A DNA stretch of 64,000 bases from Nitrospira sp. (GCA_005116745.1 SWDS01000002.1:318211-382210); one strand, 5' to 3'; shown: positions 8,733 to 18,255, numbered from the stretch's first letter. Program-made: numbers and translations. Notes: generated by a model from the letters alone, not told the origin.

Positions 8733-10457
8733 TCAAAACAAGAAATACCGCTGCGCCATCGGGAGCACGACGGCTGGCTCACAGGTCAGTCGCACCCCGT
8801 CGGCTGTCACGACGTACGTCTCCGAATCAACCTCGATTTTGGGAAGGTAGTCGTTCAGCTTGAGGTCCCGTTTTTTGATATTCCGGCAATTCTTGACCAC
8901 AGCCACACGCTTCTGCAATCCAAGCTTCGTTGGGATCCCTCGATCTAGTCCTGCCTGCGACAGGAAGGTCAGACTGGTGCTGGACAGCGCCCTCCCAAAG
9001 GCACCGAACATGGGCCGGCTAATAATCGGCTCCGGTGTGGGGATTGACGCGTTCGGATCGCCCATCTGTGCCTGAGCGATAAACCCGCCTTTCAGCACCA
9101 TTTCCGGCTTGACTCCGAAGAACGCCGGCTTCCAAAGCACCAGGTCGGCGAACTTCCCGACCTCCACGGACCCAACCTCATGGGCAATCCCATGCGTGAT
9201 AGCAGGATTGATCGTGTACTTGGCCACATACCGCTTGGCGCGGAAGTTATCATTCTGCGACGAGTCTGTCCCCTCATTCGGCGACAGATGGCCCCGCTGG
9301 ACCTTCATCTTATGCGCGTTTTGCCAGGTCCGGATGATGACTTCTCCGATGCGACCCATGGCTTGCGAGTCAGAGGACATGATACTGATCGCGCCTAAAT
9401 CATGGAGGATGTCTTCCGCCGCGATGGTTTCTCGCCGGATTCTGGACTCGGCAAAGGCCACGTCTTCCGGAATTCTTGGATTGAGGTGATGGCATACCAT
9501 CAACATATCCAGATGCTCGTCCATTGTGTTGGTCGTAAACGGCATCGTGGGGTTCGTCGACGAGGGAAGCACGTTCGGCTCGCCGCACACTTTAATGATA
9601 TCCGGTGCATGACCGCCCCCGGCGCCTTCCGTATGGAACGTATGGATCGTTCGGCCCTTGAACGCCTTGATCGTGTCCTCGACAAACCCTGCCTCATTCA
9701 ACGTATCGGTATGAATCGCAACCTGCACATCGTAACGCTCCGCCACGCTCAGACAGGTGTCGATCGCTGCCGGGGTCGTCCCCCAATCTTCGTGCAGCTT
9801 GAGACCTATGGCGCCGGCCTCAACCTGCTCATTCAATCCATCGGGATGGGACGAGTTGCCTTTACCCAGAAATCCAAGATTGATAGGAATACCCTCGGAT
9901 GCCTCCAGCATGCGATGGATATTCCATGGTCCTGGCGTACAGGTCGTCGCGTTGGTACCCGTCGCAGGACCAGTGCCCCCGCCGATCATCGTGGTAATGC
10001 CAGCCGATAGCGCGTCCCAATATTGTTGCGGACAGATGAAATGGATGTGGGTATCAATGCCGCCGGCCGTCACAATATGTCCTTCTCCTGCGATCACTTC
10101 CGTTCCGGCACCAATCTCCATTCCCTTGGTCACATTCGGCATCAGATCAGAATTGCCTGCCTTCCCGATACCAACGATCCGCCCGTCTTTGATCCCGATA
10201 TCCGCCTTCACTATCCCGGTGTAGTCGAGAATGAGGGCATTGGTGATGACCGTATCGAGTGCACCGTTCGCGTTCGTCACCCGCGGCGACTGGCCCATCC
10301 CGTCTCGAATCACTTTCCCGCCGCCGAACACCGCTTCTTCTCCGTACGTCGTAAAGTCTTGCTCGACTTCGATAAGCAGTTCCGTATCCGCTAGCCGGAC
10401 ACGATCACCAGTGGTGGGGCCGTAGAGTGAGGCATATTGCCTTCTTGGAATTTTCAC
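8733..10457 (-). CDS. ureC: Urease alpha subunit
   Basis: 574 residues, standard length. This is the catalytic subunit, which hydrolyses urea to ammonia and carbamate with two nickel ions. All metal ligands are present at family positions shifted by three from the Klebsiella numbering: H137 and H139 (THIHF), carbamylated K220 ([10 protein letters not shown]), H249 (AIHTDTLNE), H275 ([10 protein letters not shown]) and D363 (SSDSQAMG). The catalytic His is H323 in the flap VCHHLNP. The start is a GTG that overlaps the ureB stop by four bases (GTGA), so synthesis of the two subunits is coupled. The enzyme is expected to be cytoplasmic and active. Confidence 0.98.
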   Translation of the reverse strand: MKIPRRQYASLYGPTTGDRVRLADTELLIEVEQDFTTYGEEAVFGGGKVIRDGMGQSPRVTNANGALDTVITNALILDYTGIVKADIGIKDGRIVGIGKAGNSDLMPNVTKGMEIGAGTEVIAGEGHIVTAGGIDTHIHFICPQQYWDALSAGITTMIGGGTGPATGTNATTCTPGPWNIHRMLEASEGIPINLGFLGKGNSSHPDGLNEQVEAGAIGLKLHEDWGTTPAAIDTCLSVAERYDVQVAIHTDTLNEAGFVEDTIKAFKGRTIHTFHTEGAGGGHAPDIIKVCGEPNVLPSSTNPTMPFTTNTMDEHLDMLMVCHHLNPRIPEDVAFAESRIRRETIAAEDILHDLGAISIMSSDSQAMGRIGEVIIRTWQNAHKMKVQRGHLSPNEGTDSSQNDNFRAKRYVAKYTINPAITHGIAHEVGSVEVGKFADLVLWKPAFFGVKPEMVLKGGFIAQAQMGDPNASIPTPEPIISRPMFGAFGRALSSTSLTFLSQAGLDRGIPTKLGLQKRVAVVKNCRNIKKRDLKLNDYLPKIEVDSETYVVTADGVRLTCEPAVVLPMAQRYFLF

Positions 10458-10951
10458 CGGACGCCTCCTTTTCCAGAAAATCCGCGGGTACCCGCGAGCG
10501 ACAGCGCGCGACCCTTGACCTGCGCATCATCGAGTGATCCTTCCGTCAATCCATTGATGCCATAGGCAACCCGCTTCCCGGCTAAGGCCACAACCGTCAC
10601 TCGCTTGTCCTCGCCCGGCTCGAACCGAACCGCCGTGCCGGCGGGGATACAGAGCCGAAATCCGAACGCTTGTGCACGGTCGAATGTGAGGGCATGATTG
10701 GATTCGAAGAAGTGGCAGTGGGAACCAACTTGGATAGGTCGATCCGCGACATTCTTGACGGTCAGCTCCCTTGTTTCACGCCCGTTGAACGCCTCGACCT
10801 CGCCGGCGGCGGTCAGAATCTCCCCTGGAATAACCGGCTTCCCCAGCTCAGCTTTGATCACGTCGGCAAGCGACCTCACGGTTTTCTTTGGCGACTGCTG
10901 ACGCTTCGCCGAACTTCGCTTCGCCGAACTTCGCTTCGTCTTCTTCGGCAT
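10454..10951 (-). CDS. ureB: Urease beta subunit with basic N-terminal extension
   Basis: 165 residues, against about 100-110 for ordinary bacterial beta subunits. The conserved core begins at VIPGEIL (about residue 40) and includes [18 protein letters not shown] and the [12 protein letters not shown] end. Ahead of it is a Lys/Arg/Ser-rich tail containing KRSSA twice in tandem, encoded by a 15-bp DNA repeat. The tail could be disordered, bind nucleic acid or partner proteins, or simply be tolerated. The start has GGAGGG upstream, and no Met lies at the usual core start, so the extension seems to be translated. The gene overlaps ureC and lies 48 bases after ureA. Confidence 0.93.
   Translation of the reverse strand: MPKKTKRSSAKRSSAKRQQSPKKTVRSLADVIKAELGKPVIPGEILTAAGEVEAFNGRETRELTVKNVADRPIQVGSHCHFFESNHALTFDRAQAFGFRLCIPAGTAVRFEPGEDKRVTVVALAGKRVAYGINGLTEGSLDDAQVKGRALSLAGTRGFSGKGGVR
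10902..10938. repeat. 15-bp tandem repeat inside ureB
   Basis: The unit CGCTTCGCCGAACTT occurs twice in direct succession followed by a partial third copy. It encodes the repeated KRSSA residues of the UreB extension, in frame, so copy-number change would lengthen or shorten the tail by five residues without a frameshift. Confidence 0.75.
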
Positions 10952-10999
10952 GGCTCCCTCCTACAGGGATACAGATGGGTGGTTGGGCACGAGTTGCGC

Positions 11000-11302
11000 T
11001 TATCGAATTGGATTGTGGACGGTCACCAGTTTGGTCCCATCAGGAAAGGTCCCTTCGACTTGAAATTCATGAATCATCTCCGGCACACCAGGCATCACAT
11101 CTTTCCGCTTGAGGAGCGTCGTGCCGTACGTCATCAACTCGGCGACGGTTTTTCCGTCACGAATACCTTCCAGGACAGCGGCAGTGAGATACGCAACGGA
11201 TTCTGGATGATTGAGTTTGAGGCCTCGCTTCTTGCGATCAGCGGCCAGTTGTCCCGCAACATAAATAAGTAACTTTTCCTGTTCTCTCGGGGTCAGATGC
11301 AT
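11000..11302 (-). CDS. ureA: Urease gamma subunit
   Basis: 100 residues, the normal length. It is the small structural subunit of the trimeric urease building block. The sequence is typical throughout: [16 protein letters not shown] at the start, [12 protein letters not shown] near residue 30, [20 protein letters not shown] and the VHNPIR end. GGGAGGG lies seven bases before the ATG. It is the first gene of the ureABC-FGD unit and lies 200 bases downstream of urtE. That gap has a weak promoter-like pair (TTGCAA, 17 bases, TTAGAT) on the minus strand at about 11387-11413, so the urease genes may be transcribed both from here and by read-through from the transporter. Confidence 0.96.
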   Translation of the reverse strand: MHLTPREQEKLLIYVAGQLAADRKKRGLKLNHPESVAYLTAAVLEGIRDGKTVAELMTYGTTLLKRKDVMPGVPEMIHEFQVEGTFPDGTKLVTVHNPIR

Positions 11303-11502
11303 GAGCTTCCCTCCCTAGCGCAATGACTCTCCCATTTCTTGGCAAGAACACTCGATGCGGGCAAGAGCATCCTCTCTCTTAGCGAAATCTAAGCATTCCT
11401 ACTGTAGAGTTGCAATCCCTGTCTAGACGATTGGCAATCCCGATAGTTCATCGAGGCAAGTCCAAACAAACAAGAGGCAGGAGATACCTTCCATCGCACC
11501 CA

Positions 11503-12237
11503 CTACACCGTGAGATGTTGCCGCACCATGTCGGCATTCAACTCCGTGCTCTTGCCCTGAGCCATCACGGCTCCTTTGGCCATAACCACGTACTTCTCCG
11601 CCAGCCGGGCGGCGAAGTGGAGGCCTTGTTCCACCAACAGAATCGCGAACCGGCGCGACTGCTTAAAGCCGATAATGACATCCTCAATCTGATCGACGAT
11701 CGAGGGCTGAATCCCTTCGGTCGGTTCATCCAATAACAGGAGCTTCGGACTGGAGAGAATGGCGCGGCCGATTGCCAACTGCTGTTGTTCCCCACCACTT
11801 AAGACCCCACCCGGACGATGAAGAATCTGCGTCAACTTTGGAAACAGGTGATAGACCTCATCGAAAGCCTCGCGTTCAGAGACATCACCCGTGATGGACG
11901 GGCGGTTCCAGTACCCGAGCAAGAGATTTTGGTGCACGGTCAAGTGCGGGATAATCTCGCGCCCTTGCGGCACGTACGCCAGCCCTCGCTTAGCCCTGAG
12001 ATCCGTGCGATCCTGCGTGATATCTCGCCCATCAAACGTAATGGTGCCGGACCGAGCCGGCAGCAAGCCCGTCAGCGTCTTCAACGTGGTCGTCTTCCCC
12101 ATCCCGTTTCGGCCCATCAGACACACCACTTCCCCCGCCTCAATGGTGAACGAGACATTCCGCAGAATATGGCTCTCGCCGTAGTACGCGTTGATATTCT
12201 CGAGCGCTAGAGTCATCCGTGGTGTTTCGTGTGCCAT
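11503..12237 (-). CDS. urtE: Urea ABC transporter ATP-binding protein UrtE
   Basis: 244 residues from an ATG with GGAG upstream; a TTG two codons earlier is an alternative. It is one of the two ATPases that energise high-affinity urea import. The Walker A motif GRNGMGKT is at 42-49, the ABC signature LSGGEQQQLAIGRA is near 140, and Walker B LLLLDEPTEG near 160. LRNVSFTIEAGEVVCLMGR and the tail resemble the LivF/UrtE branch rather than LivG/UrtD. It is the last gene of the urt cluster, 24 bases after urtD. Confidence 0.93.
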   Translation of the reverse strand: MAHETPRMTLALENINAYYGESHILRNVSFTIEAGEVVCLMGRNGMGKTTTLKTLTGLLPARSGTITFDGRDITQDRTDLRAKRGLAYVPQGREIIPHLTVHQNLLLGYWNRPSITGDVSEREAFDEVYHLFPKLTQILHRPGGVLSGGEQQQLAIGRAILSSPKLLLLDEPTEGIQPSIVDQIEDVIIGFKQSRRFAILLVEQGLHFAARLAEKYVVMAKGAVMAQGKSTELNADMVRQHLTV

Positions 12238-12261
12238 ATGCAACGCAGCTCCGTCTTGTCC

Positions 12262-13026
12262 CTAATGGGCCACCTTGGCCCGGCCAAGGTAGATTTCTCG
12301 AACATGGTCATCCGCTTGGACGGCTTCGACCGTACCTTCGCAGATGACGGTCCCCTCAGCGAGCACCGTCACGATCTTTGCAATCTGCCGGACAAAGTCC
12401 ATATCATGCTCGATCACGACGATCGCCTGCTTTTCCGATAAGGACGTCAGCAAGCGTCCGGTCTGCTCCGTTTCCTTATCACTCATCCCAGCCACGGGCT
12501 CATCGACCAAGAGCAACGAGGGGTCCTGCAAAATCACCATGCCGATCTCCAGCCATTGCTTTTGGCCGTGAGACAAAGCCCCGGCCCGATCATGAGCATG
12601 ATTCGATAAGCCGATGGTCTCCAACGTCTCCTCAATGCGCGCGCGCTCCGCCGCCGACGACCGGCCCATCAAGGTCGGAAAGACGCCCTTACTCGGGCGC
12701 TTGACCGACAGATCCAGGTTCTGCCAGACCGACAAGTTGCCATAGACCGACGGCGCCTGAAACTTCCGGCCCACGCCCAGCTTCGTAATGTCTTCAGCAT
12801 TCTTCCCAACTAAATTGGCCCCCTTGCCGAACAGGATCTTCCCAGAGGTGGGTCTGGTCTTGCCACAGATCACATCCAAGAGCGTTGTCTTGCCAGCTCC
12901 GTTCGGACCGATGACGACACGCAACTCGTTATAATGAACACTAAAGTTACAGTTGTTCAACGCCTTGAATCCGTCGTAGTCCATAACGACGTTTTCGCAG
13001 TTGAGAATCAGGTCTCCGTCGGTCAC
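12262..13026 (-). CDS. urtD: Urea ABC transporter ATP-binding protein UrtD
   Basis: 254 residues from a GTG start that overlaps the urtC stop by four bases (GTGA). The frame stays open upstream inside urtC, but that stretch is Gly-rich shadow translation and lacks ABC homology, so the GTG is preferred. Walker A GPNGAGKT is at 40-47, the signature LSHGQKQWLEIG follows, then Walker B LLVDEPVAG and the H-loop EHDMDFV. LSHGQKQWLEIGM and FQAPSVY are typical of UrtD rather than amino-acid LivG. It pairs with UrtE at the cytoplasmic face of UrtB/UrtC. Confidence 0.94.
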   Translation of the reverse strand: MTDGDLILNCENVVMDYDGFKALNNCNFSVHYNELRVVIGPNGAGKTTLLDVICGKTRPTSGKILFGKGANLVGKNAEDITKLGVGRKFQAPSVYGNLSVWQNLDLSVKRPSKGVFPTLMGRSSAAERARIEETLETIGLSNHAHDRAGALSHGQKQWLEIGMVILQDPSLLLVDEPVAGMSDKETEQTGRLLTSLSEKQAIVVIEHDMDFVRQIAKIVTVLAEGTVICEGTVEAVQADDHVREIYLGRAKVAH

Positions 13027-14156
13027 GCCACGGTCCCCCCTTCTGCCTTGATCGCCGGCGCCGGGGTTTCCTTGCGTGCCGTCGCTTTCCGAATCATCCC
13101 CAGCAGTCCATCCGGAAACATCGTCACCACGACCACAAAGAGTCCGCCAAGGATAAAGGGCCAGGCCTCCGGAAAGTAGTTGGTCAACACGCTGCGGCCA
13201 TAGTTCACAGCCACCGCCCCCAAGACCGCGCCGATTAACGTGCCCCGCCCGCCGACCGCCACCCAGATGACCACCTCCAGCGACGGCAACACCCCAATCT
13301 GCGCAGGGGTAATAATCCCCACCTGCGGCACATATAGCATGCCCGCTAATCCTGCCAGCCCTGCAGAGACCACGAAGACAAAGAGCTTGTACTTCCAAGG
13401 CGTGTAGCCCGAAAACGTGACGCGGGATTCACTGTCGCGGATCGCAATGAGGACATTGCCCGCGCGTGAGGCCACAATCCACCGACAGAAGAGATACGCC
13501 GCCACGAGCGCGAGAACCGTGATGATATACAGTCCTCGTTGGGTCGACGGGTCTGAGAGCCTGAACCCGAGGAGCTGTTTAAAATCCGTCAACCCATTCG
13601 TGCCACCTAGCCGCGTCTCGTTCCGATTGAACACCAGCCATGCCGCAAAGGCTAAGGCCTGGGTGATGATGGCAAAATAGACGCCCTTGATGCGGCTGCG
13701 AAACGCCAGAAACCCGAAGAGCGTCGCGAAGAGGACCGGCACGAGAATGGCGCCGAGGAACCCGCCCACAAAGCTCTTGAACGGGTACCAGAACAGCGGC
13801 AGCTCTTTGACCTGCGTCCACACCATAAAGTCAGGCAGTTCGCTGCCATACACACTTTCCGCCCCGATCTGCAGCGCCAGGTACATTCCCATGCAGTAGG
13901 CGCCTAATCCGAAAAAGACCCCCTGGCCCATGCTGAGCACACCGCAATAGCCCCAGATCAGGTCCAATCCCAGCGCGAGGATGCCAAACGCCAAGAACTT
14001 GCCGAATTGATTCAACCGAAAGTCAGAAAGATGCAGCCAGGAGTCGTCGGCTGGCAGCACATTCAGCAGCGGGAGGAGAACGAGTAATACCAGTCCGACC
14101 AGGGACAACGAGACAGTCTCGCGGCTATCGGGACGAGCAACCGTTTGTTCAGGCAT
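13023..14156 (-). CDS. urtC: Urea ABC transporter permease UrtC
   Basis: 377 residues from the ATG at 14156, with AAGGA upstream; an in-frame TTG at 14180 would add eight residues. It is a LivM-type inner-membrane permease with about ten hydrophobic segments. Family stretches include GILALGLDLIWGYCGVLSMG, GLGAYCMGMYLAL, GTNGLTDFK and IAIRDSESRVTFSGY (the cytoplasmic EAA-like loop that contacts the ATPases). The gene overlaps the urtB stop by eight bases and the urtD start by four. Confidence 0.94.
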   Translation of the reverse strand: MPEQTVARPDSRETVSLSLVGLVLLVLLPLLNVLPADDSWLHLSDFRLNQFGKFLAFGILALGLDLIWGYCGVLSMGQGVFFGLGAYCMGMYLALQIGAESVYGSELPDFMVWTQVKELPLFWYPFKSFVGGFLGAILVPVLFATLFGFLAFRSRIKGVYFAIITQALAFAAWLVFNRNETRLGGTNGLTDFKQLLGFRLSDPSTQRGLYIITVLALVAAYLFCRWIVASRAGNVLIAIRDSESRVTFSGYTPWKYKLFVFVVSAGLAGLAGMLYVPQVGIITPAQIGVLPSLEVVIWVAVGGRGTLIGAVLGAVAVNYGRSVLTNYFPEAWPFILGGLFVVVVTMFPDGLLGMIRKATARKETPAPAIKAEGGTVA

Positions 14157-15711
14157 CGGCGTTGCGTCCTTTCGCGGCAAACAGGCCCTGTGGCCGCCAC
14201 TGCAGGAAGAGAATCACCCCGACCAGGATAAAGACCTTCCCATAGACTGCCCCGCTGACGGGCTCGATCAGCTTGTTCAGCCCACCAATGCCGAGCGAGG
14301 CCCAGATCGTCCCGGCGAGTTTTCCGACTCCACCGGTCACCACGACCATGAAGGCATCAACGATATAGTTCTGCCCGAGTCCGGGATCAACATTGCCCAC
14401 CATGGTCAGCGCCCAGCCTGCGATCCCAGCCAGCCCGGAGGCGAAGGCAAAGGTATAGGAGTCCACCTTGCGGGTCGGGATCCCAAGACAGGCGCTCATA
14501 TTGCGGTTTTGCGTAACGGACCGGACCCGAATGCCGAGGTTGGATCGGAACAATAAGAAATAAATCCCAAGCACGCACACGATCGAGAGCAGGATGATGA
14601 AAATCCGATTGTACGGCAAATAGACGCCGACCATCACTTGCGCCCCGCCGCGCAAGGCTTGCGGCGCAATGACCGCCGTCAGGTCGCCGAAGTATACCCG
14701 CGCCGCCTGCATGAGGATTAAGCTCACGCCCCACGTCGCCAGCAGGGTCTCCAACAGTCGCCCATAGAGAAAGCGAATCACGGTCGCCTCCAGCACCCAG
14801 CCAAAGGCGGCGGCCGAACAAAAGGCAACCGGCAAGGCCACGGGGAAATACCAATCGAAGACCTCGGGAGACAACCAGCTAACGAACGCCTGTTGTGTGA
14901 CGAACGTGGCATAGGCGCCCACCATCATCAACTCGCCGTGCGCCATGTTGATGACCCCCATCAAGCCGAAGACGATCGCCAGGCCCAGAGACATCATCAA
15001 CAAAATAGAACTGAGGCTGAGGCCTCGAAAGAATGTCTCGATGGCATCCGCCCACCAGAACCATGCGTCAATCTGCCCGATCGACGCATGCGCCGCATCC
15101 GCCAACGCGCGCTGCTCGTCCGTGGCTCCACTCTGGGTACCGGCTTCAAGCAATTCTTTGAGCGCAGACAGCCCGTTCTGGCTTCTGAGCTCCCCAAGCT
15201 TCTTGACAGCGACTACTCGGACCGCGTGATCCTCAGCACGAAGCCGGAGCAGCTGTGCGGATTCCTCCATCGTGTACTTGACCCACCAGACAGGCTCCTT
15301 TGTGGCAGCCTCTTCAAGCCAGACAATGGCTTCCGACCGGCCGGTGCCGACCAGATCGGCGGCGGCTGACCGTCGGGTATCCGACTGGGCATTGGTGAGA
15401 TTGGCATGGTTCTTCAGCAGATCGATCACGGGCTTGAGGGCTTGCCGGGTTGCCCGATCCGCCTCGGCACGGATTGCATCGAGCTTGGGAAGCAGACTCG
15501 CATCACCCTGCGCAATGAGGAGCGCCGCCGCCGTGCTCCGGACCGCCGCATCCTCACTCGTGATGTCGAGAAGGGCCTGTTCGATCGGAGAGCTGGCTCC
15601 TGCAGCAACCTCCGAGGCCAACGGTTGCTCTGCCACTGCCGTTCCTTGTGAAATGATCAGGAGAAAAAGAGCAACAACAATTTTGGAGAATAGAACAAAT
15701 CCTCTACGCAT
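14149..15711 (-). CDS. urtB: Urea ABC transporter permease UrtB
   Basis: 520 residues from the ATG at 15711, with GGAG upstream; a GTG at 15744 is less likely. A signal peptide is followed by a ~200-residue helical, periplasmic HEAT-like region (repeats such as AAALLIAQGDASLLPKLDAI). After that comes the LivH-type permease with about eight membrane helices (GLAIVFGLMGVINMAHGELM, NRNMSACLGIPTRKVDSYTF). The extra N-terminal region is common in proteobacterial-type UrtB proteins. It is separated from urtA by 572 bases holding a stem-loop. Confidence 0.93.
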   Translation of the reverse strand: MRRGFVLFSKIVVALFLLIISQGTAVAEQPLASEVAAGASSPIEQALLDITSEDAAVRSTAAALLIAQGDASLLPKLDAIRAEADRATRQALKPVIDLLKNHANLTNAQSDTRRSAAADLVGTGRSEAIVWLEEAATKEPVWWVKYTMEESAQLLRLRAEDHAVRVVAVKKLGELRSQNGLSALKELLEAGTQSGATDEQRALADAAHASIGQIDAWFWWADAIETFFRGLSLSSILLMMSLGLAIVFGLMGVINMAHGELMMVGAYATFVTQQAFVSWLSPEVFDWYFPVALPVAFCSAAAFGWVLEATVIRFLYGRLLETLLATWGVSLILMQAARVYFGDLTAVIAPQALRGGAQVMVGVYLPYNRIFIILLSIVCVLGIYFLLFRSNLGIRVRSVTQNRNMSACLGIPTRKVDSYTFAFASGLAGIAGWALTMVGNVDPGLGQNYIVDAFMVVVTGGVGKLAGTIWASLGIGGLNKLIEPVSGAVYGKVFILVGVILFLQWRPQGLFAAKGRNADA

Positions 15712-16177
15712 GGATCTCCATTTTGGTGATACTGGCCGACTCACAATCAGTCAGGCGCTTCCGCGCCGTTCTTCACCGAATACAAGGGATCAGACATAGA
15801 CCACCCGGCAAAGTCTGAAACGCAGTCCACATTCGCAATTGAACCCGCCCTATCGCTACTTCTTGATTGATGCAGTAATCATTCTACCCATGTTGCGGCT
15901 CAAGATATCTCACAAAAGACAGTGTAGACCTATCGGGGAAATCCTGAAAGATCGGTGGGAGATCCCCTAGGGAAGTGGAGCCGTCCAATTTACTGCAGGG
16001 GCCCAATCGTCGCACTGTGGAGAGCTGCGTCCTCGCTCTTGAGCTTGATACGCGCAGGTTTGATCGAGCTGCCAGCGAATCCCACACAAGCGATGCACAT
16101 ATGCATGTGGAGCGGGCCAGGCTCATTACCAAGATAACCTCCGTGCATAAACGTCAGCAGCAGACAGCCTCAAGCAG

Positions 16178-16217
16178 GAGGGGCTGGAATCTTCGTCACG
16201 AACGATTCCAGCCCCTC
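16178..16217 (-). terminator. Stem-loop between urtA and urtB
   Basis: A perfect 14-bp inverted repeat (GAGGGGCTGGAATC / GATTCCAGCCCCTC) with a 12-base loop lies 66 bases past the urtA stop. No T-run follows on the minus strand. In such operons a hairpin here usually lets the abundant binding-protein message outnumber the permease message by blocking 3' decay or by partial termination. The rest of 15712-16283 shows a 6-bp hairpin at 16256-16271 just after urtA and no credible gene. Confidence 0.55.
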
Positions 16218-16283
16218 CCCGACAGACGTTGGACCCAGTATCGGAACGGCCGGTGAGCCGGCAAACCGGCTTGCGTCCCGCTC

Positions 16284-17654
16284 CTATTTCTTTTGATACG
16301 TCCCTTGATGATTAATCCAGTCGCACCCCTTCTCGGGGTTGGTGTACTCACTCCACGGCTCAGGCTTCACCAGGCCTTTGGAACGATGCACGACCTTGAA
16401 TTGACCATTCTTGAGAATTTCAGCGATCAGCACCGGCTTATGGGTGTGCTGGTTGGCCTCATCCATCATGATCTGGCCACCCGGCGCCAGGAACTTCTGT
16501 CCGTAGACCGCCTTGCGCACGGCGTCCACTTCAATGGACCCTGCCTTTTCCACCGCCTGCTTCCACACATAGACGCCGAAATAGGCGGCCTCAATCGGAT
16601 CGTCGGTGACCCGGTTTTCACCGTCCGGCAGATTGTTCCGCTTGCAATAGGCCTTGAAGGCTGCCACGAACTTCTTATTTTGCGGCGTCTCCACGCTCTG
16701 ATAATAGTTCCACGCCGCCAAGTGCCCGACCAGCGCGCTCGTATCCATGCCGCGCAGTTCGTCTTCGGCCACGCTGAACGCCATGATCGGTGCGTCTTCA
16801 GCGCGCATGCCCTGATTGCCAAATTCTTTATAGAATGGCACGTTGCTGTCCCCGTTGATGGTACTGATCACCGCCGCCCCGCCGCCGGCCGCAAACTTCT
16901 TCAGCTTCCCGCAGATGGTTTGATAGTCCTGGTGATGGAACGGCGTATATTCTTCCTCGATGTTGGACGCCGGCACCCCCTTCGCCAATAACATGGCCCG
17001 CAGAATCTTGTTGGTCGTGCGGGGATAGACATAGTCGGTCCCGAGGAGATAAAACTTCTTGAAGCCGCCGCCTTCGGCGCTCATGAGGTATTCCACCGCC
17101 GGGGCCGCCTGTTGATTGACCGCCGCACCGGTATAGAACACGTTGCGGGAACACTCTTCGCCTTCGTACTGCACGGGATAGAAGAGCAAGCCGTTATTCT
17201 TTTCGAAGACCGGCAGCACGGATTTCCGGCTCACCGAGGTCCAGCAGCCGAACACCACTGACACTTTGTCTTCCAACAGCAGCTGCTTGGCCTTCTCGGC
17301 AAACAGGTCCCAATTCGACGCTGGATCGACGATCTTCGCCTCGATCTGCCGCCCCATGACGCCGCCGGCTTTGTTGATTTCCTCGACGGCCATCAGCACG
17401 ACATCGCGCAAGGATACTTCGCTGATCGCCATCGTGCCGCTCAGCGAATGGAGGATTCCAATCTTGATCGGTGGGCCGCCCGCCCCATACGACAGAGCGT
17501 ACTGGCCGAGGTTGCCCAGGAGTGCCGCCACGCCGACGCCGGCCGCCACGCGCCCGCTCTGGCCGAGAAATTCTCGTCGCGACGACCCCGGGTGTTCAGT
17601 AGGGGCAATCGATTCCTTCACGTCCTGTAAATCCTGCGGGGTGTTCTTGTCCAT
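16284..17654 (-). CDS. urtA: Urea ABC transporter substrate-binding protein UrtA
   Basis: 456 residues. The N-terminus has a twin-arginine motif (SRREFLG, about 25-31) followed by a hydrophobic stretch, so the protein is exported folded to the periplasm by Tat. The mature part is a type I periplasmic binding protein of the UrtA group: PIKIGILHSLSGTMAISE, FGCWTSVSRKSVLPV, LFYPVQYEGEECS and GTDYVYPRTTNKI, all typical of urea rather than branched amino-acid binders. AAGGAG lies ten bases before the ATG. It is the first gene of urtABCDE, with a promoter about 360 bases upstream. Confidence 0.95.
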   Translation of the reverse strand: MDKNTPQDLQDVKESIAPTEHPGSSRREFLGQSGRVAAGVGVAALLGNLGQYALSYGAGGPPIKIGILHSLSGTMAISEVSLRDVVLMAVEEINKAGGVMGRQIEAKIVDPASNWDLFAEKAKQLLLEDKVSVVFGCWTSVSRKSVLPVFEKNNGLLFYPVQYEGEECSRNVFYTGAAVNQQAAPAVEYLMSAEGGGFKKFYLLGTDYVYPRTTNKILRAMLLAKGVPASNIEEEYTPFHHQDYQTICGKLKKFAAGGGAAVISTINGDSNVPFYKEFGNQGMRAEDAPIMAFSVAEDELRGMDTSALVGHLAAWNYYQSVETPQNKKFVAAFKAYCKRNNLPDGENRVTDDPIEAAYFGVYVWKQAVEKAGSIEVDAVRKAVYGQKFLAPGGQIMMDEANQHTHKPVLIAEILKNGQFKVVHRSKGLVKPEPWSEYTNPEKGCDWINHQGTYQKK

Positions 17655-18010
17655 CGTGCATCACTCCTTATGTGTCTGCCGTGAGTTGCCAACTGCCGGT
17701 CCCTGCTGCTTCCGCTAAGCACCGCTCTCCAAAACGATCGGCCACCTGGCATAAGCCTCTCGCGCAAAAGTTCTTCGAGCGGGCCACTGTACAGCCTTAC
17801 ACCGAGCTACCTGGCTCATAAATAGACTCCTCTCCCTCCTTTCTTTTGGAACGTTCAGGGAGCCAGTGGAAACTATCGGAACTACCTAAAGGGGGCCACC
17901 GAGAGTGGATGTTGACGTGTAACGTGCGTTGTATGGAATGGGCGTTGCTACGTGATTGACAGCTTCGCTTGCGCCTCATGAGCATTTAAACTCGTTCTCC
18001 TCCGTGGGGC
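17655..18010 (-). other. Long leader region of urtA
   Basis: If transcription begins at the promoter at 18017-18046, urtA has a leader of about 350 bases, unusually long. It holds an AGGAGGGAGAGGAG ribosome-site-like stretch (17829-17842) followed by a 34-codon frame beginning ATGAGCCAGGTAGC at 17819 and ending in TAG at 17715, which resembles a leader peptide. No classical terminator was seen. I could not match it to a known riboswitch by eye. Confidence 0.35.
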
Positions 18011-18016
18011 GACAGG

Positions 18017-18046
18017 ATTGTATACAAAATGTTCTCGCCCCGTCAA
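18017..18046 (-). promoter_or_regulatory. Promoter upstream of urtA
   Basis: On the minus strand TTGACG is followed by TACAAT after 18 bases, or by TATACA after 16. It is the best sigma-70-like match in the gap between urtA and the divergent lipoprotein gene. No sigma-54 (GG-N10-GC) element was found, so nitrogen control, if present, would act at this promoter or in the leader. Confidence 0.5.
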
Positions 18047-18255
18047 GGTCGCTGTCCGCTCATCAATGCACGTGATTCGTCCGCAAACCAAGAGAGGAAG
18101 CCATCCCCGGCTGAATGCTCTATACCTTTCTGCGTCGTGAGGCAAACCCCATCTGACTCACTTGCTCACTCAGCAGAAGGATCACCCTGAATATCGACCT
18201 TACAGCTACTATCCTCCAGGATCACACGACCTGATACAAGCTGGCTACTGGTGTT

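Noticed and set aside
11303..11502. Sigma-54 promoter before the urease genes
   Set aside because: No GG-N10-GC element with adequate flanks on the minus strand; only a weak sigma-70-like pair.
12262..13398. Long open frame extending urtD by ~124 codons upstream
   Set aside because: The added part is Gly/Arg-rich out-of-frame translation of urtC with no ABC homology; the GTG at 13026 overlaps the urtC stop in the standard way.
15884..16132. 82-codon frame between urtB and urtA
   Set aside because: No ribosome site, no domain, and the gap is better explained by untranslated RNA with a stem-loop.
17870..17900. Resemblance of the urtA leader to a guanidine-I (ykkC) riboswitch
   Set aside because: Only a short TAGGTAGTTCCG-like stretch matches; the downstream conserved ACGG and pairing elements were not found.
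17797..17985. 62-codon frame in the urtA leader
   Set aside because: No ribosome site and low-information sequence; the shorter 34-codon frame with a strong Shine-Dalgarno stretch is the better leader-peptide candidate.
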